A stretch of DNA of 64,000 bases from Theristus sp. LFF4_11 (Eukaryota; Nematoda; Chromadorea; Monhysterida; Xyalidae): positions 91,276 through 155,275 of the forward strand of contig JASANC010005298.1 in the NCBI GenBank assembly GCA_030248135.1, given 5' to 3'. Positions 36,020 through 46,291 of the stretch are shown piece after piece (position 1 is the first letter of the stretch; each line of letters starts with the position of its first letter). Below the pieces are notes generated by a model, which did not search any database, was not told the origin of the DNA, and was given only the letters and a program-made list of their open reading frames with translations. The translations under genes were made by a program, and so were the position numbers.

Positions 36020-36313
36020 TCTGCATTATTGTTGCAGTGATGTCTGCATTATTGTTGCAGAGATGTCTGCATTATTGTTGCAGTGATGTCTGCATTATTG
36101 TTGCAGAGATGTCTGCATTATTGTTGCAGTGATGTCTGCATTATTGTTGCAGAGATGTCTGCATTATTGTTGCAGTGATGTCTGCATTATTGTTGCAGAG
36201 ATGTCTGCATTATTGTTGCAGAGATGTCTGCATTATTGTTGCAGTGATGTCTACATTATTGTTGCAGAGATGTCTGCATTATTGTTGCAGTGATGTCTGC
36301 ATTAATGTTGCAG
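36020..36313 (+). repeat. Thirteen tandem copies of a splice acceptor plus ATG
   Basis: The 23-bp unit reads ATGTCTGCATTATTGTTGCAG followed by AG or TG. Copies end in CAG at 36037, 36060, 36083 and every 23 bases on to 36313. The last CAG is followed by AG-ATG, the CDK4/6 start. Each unit therefore contains a T-rich acceptor and, two bases after it, ATG-TCT-GCA (Met-Ser-Ala), the same residues that open the kinase (ATG-TCG-GCG). An ATG at 36175 is in frame with the kinase through six copies. Confidence 0.95.
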
Positions 36314-36315
36314 AG

Positions 36316-38860
36316 ATGTCGGCGCCCAACGGGGCCTCGGCGTCTGGAGGGGCAGAGGAGCGCATCGAGCAGCCGTGGCTCAACCGCACCAACAATTATG
36401 TGGACATTGCTGAGATCGGCAGGGGCGCGTACGGCACCGTCTGGACGTGCAGGAACGTGCTCACTGGACAACTGGTGTGCTCTCATTGGATGTTGCAAAC
36501 GTGAAATCAGTCATCATTGTTGCAACAGTGGTCGCTGCGGACGTGTGATGATTCAGTGCCCACCTAGTCATGCCGCCATGGTGCGGTCACTTGCGAAATG
36601 CCTGACCAGTCGTTTCATTGCAGCTCGCTCGCAAGCGTATCCGTGTGCAAATGAACGAGAACGAAGGAGTGCCCCAAAACGTGATCCGCGAAATCTCGAC
36701 GTTACGATCGCTCGATCGATTTGGCCACGAAAATATTGTCCGGTCGGTGTGTAGGTCAATCTTGTAATAATGTACACCGCTTTTGCTGCTCATTACTTGT
36801 TGAAATGTAGCTCAAATCTGAAAAAAACAGTTAAACGCGCATCCATGTCCCACTTTGCTCAGTTTGCACGCCATCGAGCACGGACTGACGCAGGACCACC
36901 GTGAGCTCTGGATTGATCTGCTGTGCGAGTACTGCGACTTCGACCTGTACACATACCTGCAACGACTCGCCGAACCGTTGACCGAGCCGCAGACACGCCA
37001 GATCGCGCACAGCGTACGTCGGTTTTGCAAAAAAAATATTGACTTGACGCAAATTGCGTTGGTAATACTGCGGTCAGGCCAGCTAGTGCAGCTAACTGAT
37101 TGGTTGACTCTGCTCATTGGTAGTCGTTAGCATCCCAACATGTTTCATTCAGCCAATCAGCGTGCTGAATTCCTTTACGGGTGAAACATAAAAACACGCA
37201 TTTACAGATGGTTCGTGGCACAGATTTTCTGCACCAGCACAACATCATTCACAGGTGAGCGTTTGCATGCGTGTTGAGTGTGGACTACCGTTTGAAAATG
37301 CAAATTCGGCGAAATCATTCAGTCTAGCACCGGGCTTGCATTGTCATTTGCCTCTTGCATCCAATCAATCAAGCCCGGTGAAATGCGAAAACGTCAGCAG
37401 GCGAAGTCTGCGATGCTTTTCAATCCAACCCAGAACTTCAGTAACACAATGTTGTTTTTTGTCTCCTACAGAGATCTGAAGCCGCAGAACGTGCTGATCA
37501 ACCGTGACGGCTCGACGAAACTGGCTGACTTTGGGCTCGCCCGTCTCTACTCGCTGTATGCCGTGTACACACCGACTGTAAGTGCACACACAACTCACCA
37601 ACCTATGAACCGACTAGGCTAAAAATTGGCACACATCTAAGTTCGACTTTTATTATTGTTTGTTTAAAATTGCAGCTCAATCGGTTTAGCGGTTTGCGAG
37701 ATACAGCTTGTCAAAGTGTGGGATGCTACTTCTGGGCCACTCTGTAGATTGAAAAAGGTGTATGTGACTGAAGAAGATAGTGAAAGCTCTCCTGTTGCTA
37801 TGCCAAATGTGCACGTAACAGCGCTGCACGATTTTAATGTATTGTCACCATCGCCAGGCGGTCACCCTGTGGTACCGGTCACCGGAGGTGCTGCTTCAGT
37901 GCCAGTACGGCCCCTCTGTCGACCTCTGGTCGTTGGGTTGCATCATCGGCGAGCTGTACACGCGACTCGCGTTGTTTCGCGGACAGACCGAGGTGCAACA
38001 GTTGCATCTCATATTTCAGTGAGCGTTTTCCTTGCTTTTGATTTATATATTATTTGTGTTTTTGACGAACTTACGTTGATTTGAAAGAAACTTTTCAGTG
38101 CCTTTTTGGTGCACTGTCAATCTTATCATCACAGTCTTCATAGTCAAACAGTCTTTTGTTTAGCGACTTGCGGAATGCGTTTATTATATTTGTCCTGGTG
38201 GCCTATCAACGTTAGGTTACGTTATTCAACGACGTTTCTTGAACTTAAGAAATTACGCATTGTCGTTTGTTTGGAGGACGGCATTGTGGACACGTTTTCA
38301 AAAAAGCCACCTAGACTCAGCCATTCAACTGTGTATCATGCTACTTTAACTTCGTTGCCCATTTAACTGTGTATCATGCTACTTTAACTTCGTTGCAGGA
38401 CCATCGGCTCCCCTAGTGCCCAGCAATGGCCGTCCGATGCGGTGGTGACCCGTGACTCATTTCCGTTGTATCCGCGTGTGCCCCTGCAGCGGCTGCTGCC
38501 GAGAGCACCGAACGACGCCATCGACTTGATACAGGTGGCACAGTGAAATCTGCAGTCGACCTCGAATTCATGTGCAATTCGTTGATTGGTTGATGAGCAC
38601 GTGATGCATGTTTTCTGTGCAGTCCTGCACTCCGCCTCCACAGCAATGCCTGCACAGAATGAATGCATCTTGTGGTCACGAACCAACCAGCGAATTGCAT
38701 ACAATGTAGAAACGAGTTATTCACCTGCATTTCCACTGTTCGCCTGTTGCAGCGTCTGCTTGCGTTCAATCCCTGCGAACGCCCGTCCGCCAAAGAAGCG
38801 CTCAGACACGCCTACTTTCAGATGCTGCTCGTTGGGCCGCCGCTGGTCGCTGCAAACTGA
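36316..38860 (+). CDS. CDK4/6: Cyclin-dependent kinase of the CDK4/6 group
   Basis: Eight exons in phase, 328 residues: 36316-36474, 36624-36742, 36863-37013, 37208-37254, 37472-37577, 37858-38018, 38399-38534 and 38753-38860. Visible kinase parts: glycine loop GRGAYGTV, catalytic Lys in ARKRIRVQ, helix C PQNVIRE (the PSTAIRE position), HRDLKPQN, ADFGLAR, activation-loop Thr in YTP before [19 protein letters not shown] and FNPCERPSA. The YS after GLAR, the RVQ strand and the FRG...EVQQL block favour CDK4/6 over CDK1/2 or CDK5. The expected role is G1 progression with cyclin D. The start is set by the ATG two bases after an acceptor, consistent with spliced-leader addition. Acceptor-bearing repeats precede exons 1 and 7. 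Confidence 0.92.
38321..38396 (+). repeat. 38-bp tandem duplication ending at the exon 7 acceptor of CDK4/6
   Basis: Two nearly identical 38-bp units, starting CCATTCAACTGTG and CCATTTAACTGTG, each end CTTTAACTTCGTTGC. Only the second is followed by AG, which is the acceptor used for exon 7 at 38399. The first copy ends in GCCC and cannot be used. Confidence 0.9.
38569..38706. mobile_element. CCAATCAG-type MITE in the last CDK4/6 intron
   Basis: The left arm GTGCAATTCGTTGATTGGTT and the right arm, on the other strand, ATGCAATTCGCTGGTTGGTT are inverted copies. Between them lie GCACGTGATGCATG and its mirrored counterpart GCATCTTGTGGTCACG. It is about 138 bp. A half copy of the same arm lies at 41784-41838 in TRMT11. 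Confidence 0.6.
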
Positions 38861-39813
38861 CCGCGTGAACGAGATGGGACGTTTGATTTGCGTTGGTGCT
38901 CGTTTGTTGTTGTTATCGGGCGGTTGAAATTCACTTATTGTCGCAATTTTTCAATTCACGGCCTCCGTTTTACTGTCAGCTGTTTTGCTGAACTGTTGTG
39001 TCTTGCGTTCACACGACGCGCTGATGTTGGACGTTTCACTTCCGTTGCTTGTTATGCTCAGATCTCAGTACGTTTTGAACTCAACTCGACATTGAACGTT
39101 TGCCAAGTTTCCATTTTTTTGAAGAATTTTCGTTTTCATCTCACAATCTTTTGCCATTCGAGTCGGCGGGTTTCGTCGTTGTTGCTGCTTTCGTAAGATT
39201 GACACACAGTAAGATTCGTGTTGGGGGTGCAGCCTTGAATTGTTGGTGCTTTGTTCACAGTTCACACTTGGTTTGTCCATTTCTGCTGTGTGGTTATGCT
39301 TATGCATGTTAACAAATAAAAGTTTTACTATGAGCAACATGCTGAATATATTGGTGGTGCGTGTTGCTAGCTGTTAACATCAGAATCAGATTAGGCAGAC
39401 TCACCTCTGCTGTACATGAAAACTGATCAACCGTTGGTTGACTATACAACGCAGTGATTGGCTGTATCACACCGGTGTTGGATATGTTGATGGTATATAA
39501 GCAGCTGATTTGTGTGCTGTGGTCATCATGTGTTCAGTCAAAGCACACACGTGTGCCGCCAAGCGTGGTTGTTTTTGAATTCGCCCATATGTTATTTGTT
39601 GGCTCATTTTTTGGCCAATTATATTTTGGATTTTTGCAAACTTTGAGTGATGGTCTGCCTGAACGTGATGCGTAAGGTTGCTGGGAGTTGAGGCACAAAT
39701 GTACAGCCCCCCATTGTGCAGCTACGCTTCATTCAAGCGGCATCGCATTTTGTTCGACAACACAGTTTCAGTGATTGACTTGGCAACAGTGACGCATTGG
39801 CAAGCACGTGGCG
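38861..39813. other. CDK4/6 3' UTR and spacer to TRMT11
   Basis: T/G-rich sequence with AATAAA at 39315-39320 as the likely kinase poly(A) signal. No conserved frame is present. An acceptor-like GTTTCAG ends at 39770, 43 bases before the TRMT11 ATG. Confidence 0.45.
39315..39320 (+). terminator. Polyadenylation signal of CDK4/6
   Basis: AATAAA in CAAATAAAAG, 455 nt after the kinase stop codon. Confidence 0.6.
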
Positions 39814-42800
39814 ATGGTGGCCAACGCCAGCAACCGTGTCTACTTGTTTGTGTTCTCTCAAATGCTCGACGATTTCCGCTTGCCCGTAAGTTTACCATAA
39901 GATTGTGAGATGCAAACGAAAATGAAATCAAATTCACGGAGAGCAACTCTGATTTTGTGCAGGAGCTCCAAGCGTTGTTGTCGATGAGTGGATGTGCGCT
40001 GCCCATTGAGCAACAGGCCGGCTGCTCAAAGGTAATAATGGATTGTTTGGCCGGTGTCAAGTTTTGAGTGTTTGTTTCGAACGGTTCAACTGAATTTGAA
40101 TTGTTCTAAGTGTGTTTTTCGTTGTTAAAAAAAACTTATGTATTGGAAAAGCCTTACTTGCTTCTTCAACTGTGAGCGTGGGCTGACAAATCGAAACCAA
40201 CTGTTATCTTTTGTTGCGGTCTTGCGACTCAGTGTGCGCGTAGGTACACAAAAGCAGTTTCATGCGTGACGCGGGAATTCCGAGTCGGTGAAGTCACCCG
40301 AGGTCTGTGGAGTTCGACCGAATCAGGCATCAAGCATATGAAACAAGTTTCTTTTCGACGTCTGCAAGCGCATTGAGTCGCAGGCATTTTGTTTTGAAGG
40401 CAGCATTCCTTCTTGGTGCACATTCATTGACTGCAGTGGCCAACGTTGCTGGTGGAATTGCCGAGCGAATCATTGGTGCACCAAGTGCTCGCTCGCTCAA
40501 TGCTCGTCAAGTACGCCTATGAGCTGCTCGCGTCTGCTGACGACTACGATCGACTGCATGAGACGCTTGCGGAGCAGTGCAAACACAGAGACGTTAGTGC
40601 AGGCGGCAGTCGCGATCCGTGGCCACTTTGTGGCATTGGAAAATGTGGTGGTCCGGTTGGGAATTCGTAATGCCTCTGTGTAGTCTATCGCTTCCAATTT
40701 TTATGCCATGCGCTGAACTGTGTTTATTGCATTGAAAGTTACCTCAGTTTTGTTGTTTTGTCACTTTGTTATGCAGGACCTTTTCGCCGCCACCAGAACG
40801 TACTGCATGCGTGTGAAATCGATCGGCAAGAAAGTCACGCACGAATACATCGTTCAGAAAATTGAGGCAGGTTGAGTTGTTCATGCTGTTCATACTGACG
40901 TGTGCTGACGTACGTCAAAGGCACATCTTCATGGACGGTAGTAATTTTGCAAAAAAATCTGACAGGTTTGAAGAAACACACTGTAGCTCGATTCAGTTGT
41001 GGATATCATTCAGGAGTTCGCATATCTGCCGGTGTCCGAGGGCAGAGTCGATTTAACGAACGCCGATCACGAGCTGCACTGCATTGAGCTGTACGGCAAA
41101 TGCCCGGCGAACAAATCAGACCAGTCGAACGCACCGCTTGAACGCATCCATTTTGCTCGTTATGTTCGTTGTTTGCGGTTTTAATTTTAATTGTTACTTA
41201 TAAAATTGTTTTTAATGTTCGTGACGGTCGAAAATGCGTGTTTGTAATCAGGAAAGCTGTTTCTGCACGCTGATGCAGCCAATCAATCAATATTGTAAAC
41301 TTTGCGATTGAATGAATGTCGCAGTTTTCGTAAATTGCACGATTTGCTGCCACGTGTCACGTTGTCCTGCTGACAGCTTGGTCGTGGACAGTGGCATCTG
41401 TGCGAACGCTACAAACTGACGGAACGCTGCTACATCGGCAACACAACGATGGATCCGCGGTTGGCGCTGATACAGGCGAATCTGGCGCACGTGCAAGCGC
41501 ACTCGCTCGTGCTCGACCCGTTCGTTGGAACTGGTCGGTACTGGGGATGGAAAAAACGGTTTTTTCGTGCCATTCTAGTCAGTGCACTGTAGCAACTAAA
41601 CAGCTTGTGATTGGTTCCCAGAATCATCGTCAGTTTGTTTACGGGCACTGTTGTTTCAGGTGGCATTCTGCTGGCAGCCGCTCATTTCTCGGCATTCTGC
41701 ATCGGCACCGACATCAACTACAACATCACACATGCCATCGGTCGGTGTGTGTGTGTGCTGTGCGTTTTTTGGTGTTGTTCTTGTATGCGCATAGTTCATG
41801 CATCACGTGGTCGCCAACCAATCAGCGAATTGCATAAGGTATGAGAAAGAGACCGTACGTTTGCAGGGCGTTGCTCGCGTGTCTCGCAACGTTGGCTGAC
41901 GGCAAACGAGTCGATCGCGGCCAACTTCGCGCAGTACGGCCTCTCGGCACAGCTGCTCGGTGTGGCCGTCGCCGACGCAAGCCGCACAGCGCTCTGGCAC
42001 GGACACGCTCTGTTTGACGCCATCATTTGCGACCGTCAGTAGGGACAACATCGCCATTCATTGCAAATAATGCGCTTTTTTTCTTGGCCCCACTGGGCAC
42101 TATTCCTAGGTTTTGCTTTCAAACATTCCACCAGCAACAGCAAACTTGCGGCCTCCGTGCGCGGGGGCATTGAGCGGAATTGGTTGTCAACAAAAAAACT
42201 GTTGCCGTGAAAGATCGCTTAGTTTGTTGGTCGGTCACTATCACAAATATTCGGCTGTTTGGGGAAACGTAACGTGAAAGGAAAGGTTCACACTGATGTA
42301 ACGAAATCACAGAGACGAGTCGAGTCATGTACAGTCTGTGTGTGGTGGGGTGCTTTTCAGGGAAGCACCGTTGATTTGTAGCAGTAGGCCCGTGAGCTCA
42401 GCTAGTCATATTCAGCCCCCTCTGCCTTCATCTGGCCACTTTGTTGTGCGCTCTGCTGGCGTGTTGCACTCCTTCTAACTTTGACCCACCAAGGTAGCCA
42501 AGAGGTCGTACCTGTAAGTTCGGCTTAAAATATACATAAAATGGCAGTTGTTAAAAAGCATCTTCCGTAACCATGAAGAGTTTGAGACCTTCATGACGAA
42601 CTGCTTTATGGCTGGACCGCCCGGTCCAGGCACTGGCTTCCAGCTGAGTCCTGGTCCCGCGAAGTGCGGCAACTCTTTGCGCCCGAGGAAGTAGTAACCG
42701 AACAGGTTCGACTGTGAGCCGCAACTGTATTATTGGAATCGTTTGTAAATGCTCCAAAAAGATAAACATGAATTAAATGAATAAATTGAACATGAAAAAT

Positions 42801-45800
42801 TAAAGTATCTTGGCGTATCGCACAGCGGACTGACTTTGCGCCGTACGTGTGATACCACCAGGCAGAGTGAAAATATTTTGCGCAGTTCTGCGGTGCACCA
42901 TCGTAATCGTGGTCGAACGTTGAGAATCGGCTCGCGTTTGACGACGATAAATAGTCGTCTGCAACAAAACGCAACGGCGACAAGATTGAAAAAATGTATT
43001 GAGTTGGGGCTTGGAGGCGGACAAGTTGGAGTTACAAGGTGTGGCCCTTTGTTGCAAAACAACAACGTTTTGCAAGTTACTCAAACACGAGATTCAACAT
43101 TGATTTGCTGACTTAGTGAAATGTGTTAGAGTGCTTGTGGATGAACTTCAGCTTCACTGAAGCATGGCTGTTGTTTTGTTTCTTGAATGTGAAGTCGGTT
43201 GATTTGAAGGAATGCGTCATGCTTCATTAATAACTCTTGGGAAGTGAAATTACGGCAAGTGCTGCGTCTCTCACCGGCATCACCATAGAACGAGTCGAGA
43301 TGCAGTTGATAGCCGTGGTTGGCTGGTCCAATAAAAAAATGCGAGTAGCCAGCCACCGTCTCCATGTCACCGACGTCGGTCAGCGAGATTTTCATCTCCA
43401 TTGGCTTCAAAGTCGTCAGCTGGTGGATGCGCTCGTTTCCTGAACGGATTTTGGGCATTTTTAATGGAAGTAAATGATGTGTATGTTTATTACACCAAGA
43501 AACGAATAGTCAACAGTCGAAAATCGTGAATACAACGTAATACACTCACCCAGGTAATGTTCTCCGAAGACATTGCCGAAGCCCATCTTGTAGAAATACC
43601 AGCCTCGATAAAAGTCGAGCGCACCATTATGACGCTTTGCGATCACCTGCAACGGTTGGCAGAGGATGCACGCAACAATCACGAACCACACCGCAACGAA
43701 TTACATTTCAAGAAACACGTAACAACAACAAGATGTTCCCCTAAAACCGGTGGGATTGTTGTGCCGCCACTGTAGATAGGTATCGCAAATCAATTTAGCG
43801 TCAACCAGGTTGCACGTGAGCAACGTGTTTTTGACCATCCGCACGCTGGGGCACAGCAAGCCCCGCCCGGGCCACCTACCGTCCACCCCCCGCCCTCGTC
43901 GTCCATGTCGCAGTACACGTTGTAGTAGCACATGGCGCAGTTGGGCGGGTAGATCGTGTACACCCCAGACGCCGTCTCCGGCTCCTCGTTCAGTATCTCG
44001 GCGCAGTCCCTCGGCCCATTGGCGTCCTCTCGTTTCGGAATGTTGCCCATCAGCTCGCTCAGTTCAGCGTCAAAGTCGTCCGCGTCCGATTCGGGCAGCT
44101 TATGCGCCAACGGGTATAAATCCAGTTGGGCGTCGCTTAAGAGAGCGTTCGCTAGTAGGAGCAACGCTAAATGCAGCGGAACGGTGAGCGAATGACGCTG
44201 ACAATGACTGATGGTGGAGTGCAGCATGGTGTTTTTTGGCAGGAAGGAAATCGAGACCTTTAAGTGCGATCGTCTGCAAGCGCTGCGCTGCGGGAAGCAA
44301 AAAAACGGTTTTTATGAAATTTCAAAGTCAGAAATTGACAAACGTGATTATATCACAAGTGACACAGAAAACAACAAAAGATAAGCGAACACAACAACAA
44401 TGCAGTTGATAATGCCCTGAAGCAATGTGCTCAGAGGTGTGCTGGTGTGAAATAATCGTTCAACCGTGGTAAAATTGAAGATGCAAAGAACATCCTCTTG
44501 AAACTGCGTATCAAGTGATTTATTAAAAAAAACGAGTTGTTCACGTCTTATCAGCACGTGTGTGCCGAAAGGCAAGGTTAAGGCAAAATCGTTGAACTGA
44601 ACACATGCGGATTGGCTGTGTTGCTCAAAGTTTGTGGTGAACAGCTCGGCAATATTCATAGAGCGTGGCTGATCCGTGTAAATTGATGCAAACCATGTCA
44701 ACCAGCAGGCAACCAAAATATTGGCTTGCCTGGAAAAACCTGAACACGATGGAATAAAATAATCGTCGGTTTTGAAATAGGACACCCACATGAGAATGCT
44801 CTAGTTTACTGAACGAACACTTGACGCAATTAGCGCAGTTTCAAAATTTCATCAGTTTGTACCAGGATGAGTGAGACTTTGAGAATGTGCAGTTTCACTG
44901 TGATATAATATTCGGTGTGTGTTTTCTCTTTGTCCACGTCGTGTATATTTCTGTCCAACGGTGTTCCTTTCCTTTTTCGCAGTCATGCAGGCTGACCTAA
45001 AATACGGCAGCCGTGTTGTGTGCGCCGTGTGCGTAAACCAGAAATGTCAGAAACATTTTTAACGTTGTCTCTGAGTGAGACGTGACGCAAACACACACAG
45101 AGGGGTCATTTAAAAAAGAATTGTGAGTGTTGATTATACTTTTTTAATGTGACACTATTTATTGCTGAAAAAATTTACCATTGCAGCTCCGTACGGCCTG
45201 CGCGAGAAATCATCCAAGGTCGGCAAAAAAAGTCTCAAGGATGGTTGGATCGAGAAACCGAAGCCGGCTGAACCGTGAGTGGACACTGTTTTTTTTAACT
45301 TAAATCAACTATCTTTGCCACCATTGGTGGACACCAGTTTGTGTTTTCACGCAGGGTTCAATCATTTCCGCAGAAAGTGCGCTACCAGCTGAGTAGCGTC
45401 TTCCTTGATTTGCTTGATTTCGCTGCTGAGCACCTGCGTCCCGGCGGCAGACTCGCCTACTGGTTTCCATGTGTCCGCGATGAGTGAGTCGATCTGGTTA
45501 TTAATACAACCATTATTACGGTCAAAATTGTATTTTGTCAAAATTATGCCAATCAAAAAAGTTAAATACAATGGCTGTTTCAATTATTTTGTTATTTGTG
45601 CTACTTTCGGGAAGTTTGTGCTTTTGTGTCAAAATGCACGAAATCAATGCTTTTGCGTCCGCCCTCGCAGGTATTGCCCTTCGACCGTGCCGGCTCACCG
45701 GCGTCTTCAGTTGGTCGCCAACTGCGAGCAGCATTTGTACGGCCAGTGCAGCCGCAGACTGATCGTGATGCGAAAGCGTGCCGATGCTGATGAACACGAC

Positions 45801-45884
45801 TCTACGTCTGCTGAGTGCGCGTTTGTGCTGAATGACGTGCATAAGCGGGTGTCCTTCAGAGATCGAGTGCTGAAACTCGAGTGA
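39814..45884 (+). CDS. TRMT11: TRMT11, tRNA guanosine-10 N2-methyltransferase catalytic subunit
   Basis: Eleven exons in phase give 464 residues, close to human TRMT11 (463): 39814-39885, 39963-40031, 40437-40592, 40777-40870, 40997-41163, 41377-41533, 41660-41740, 41867-42034, 45187-45274, 45355-45483 and 45671-45884. The N-terminal half is the THUMP-type RNA-binding region (ARSMLVKYAYEL, FAYLPVSEGRVDL, HFARYLGRGQWHL). The methyltransferase half shows SAM motif I DPFVGTGGILLAAAHF, GTDINYN and the catalytic DPPYG, which is split by the 3.15-kb intron 8 (Asp in exon 8, Pro codon across the junction). The enzyme acts with TRMT112 to make m2G10 in tRNA. Intron 8 contains an unrelated minus-strand gene. 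Confidence 0.93.
42475..44227 (-). CDS. Secreted fibrinogen-related (FReD) protein nested in TRMT11 intron 8
   Basis: Five minus-strand exons in phase, 323 residues: 43880-44227, 43550-43646, 43275-43439, 42847-42958 and 42475-42724. A signal peptide (HLALLLLANALLSDAQ) is followed by an acidic linker. The fibrinogen C-terminal domain starts about residue 85 with RDCAEIL and continues with GVYTIYP, YCDMDDEGGGWT, DFYRGWYFYKMGFGNVFGEH, GNERIHQLT, FSTFDHDYD, NCAKYF, SAWWYHTCG and SWKPVPGPGG. The Asp-rich FDHDYD block and following Cys match the Ca-binding and ligand-pocket region of ficolin/angiopoietin-type domains. No collagen stretch is present. FReD proteins are often lectin-like or extracellular ligands; the target here is unknown. 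Confidence 0.88.
44348..44791 (-). CDS. Hypothetical 147-residue open frame upstream of the FReD gene
   Basis: This long frame lies in the same TRMT11 intron and on the same strand as the FReD gene. It encodes alternating polar and hydrophobic stretches and ends in a strongly hydrophobic segment (GIINCIVVVFAYLLLFSVSL). No domain was recognised. It could be a small membrane protein, an upstream exon, or chance in an A/T-rich intron. Confidence 0.25.
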   Translation of the reverse strand: MWVSYFKTDDYFIPSCSGFSRQANILVACWLTWFASIYTDQPRSMNIAELFTTNFEQHSQSACVQFNDFALTLPFGTHVLIRREQLVFFNKSLDTQFQEDVLCIFNFTTVERLFHTSTPLSTLLQGIINCIVVVFAYLLLFSVSLVI

Positions 45885-46147
45885 TTCAGTCGTTCCATTC
45901 GAGTTTAGTTTTGATTTCGCCAAACGCAGAACATTCCGCAAACATGGCAACGATGATGATGAATCGTGAGTGAGCAGTGATACTATTGAATTGAAGCAAT
46001 ACATCGTGATGCACTTTGCAAATTGGTCAAACGCGAACGCAACACGGTGATTGGCTGCTTCGTGTGCTCGTGTGATTGTTTGTATCAGGAGTCACTTGAC
46101 GTTACCAAATGTTCTTGTTATAAGTTGCTGTGCTGCTTTTGTTGTTG

Positions 46148-46153
46148 AATAAA
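46148..46153 (+). terminator. Polyadenylation signal of TRMT11
   Basis: AATAAA lies 264 nt after the TRMT11 stop and only 139 nt before the WIPI4 start codon, which leaves little room for a separate promoter. Confidence 0.6.
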
Positions 46154-46291
46154 AAAATTTGGTGTGGCCGGCTTTTTTCTTTTTCTTTTACGGTTGCTCC
46201 AACGAGAGCGTCCGCGGTGTACGGCAAATGATTTCATTACTGCAGCATACAAAAACAATAATAATGTACAATCGTTTCCAGGAACACAGCA

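Noticed and set aside
36012..36313. CRISPR-like array
   Set aside because: Units are contiguous 23-bp tandem copies with no spacers, in a eukaryotic gene.
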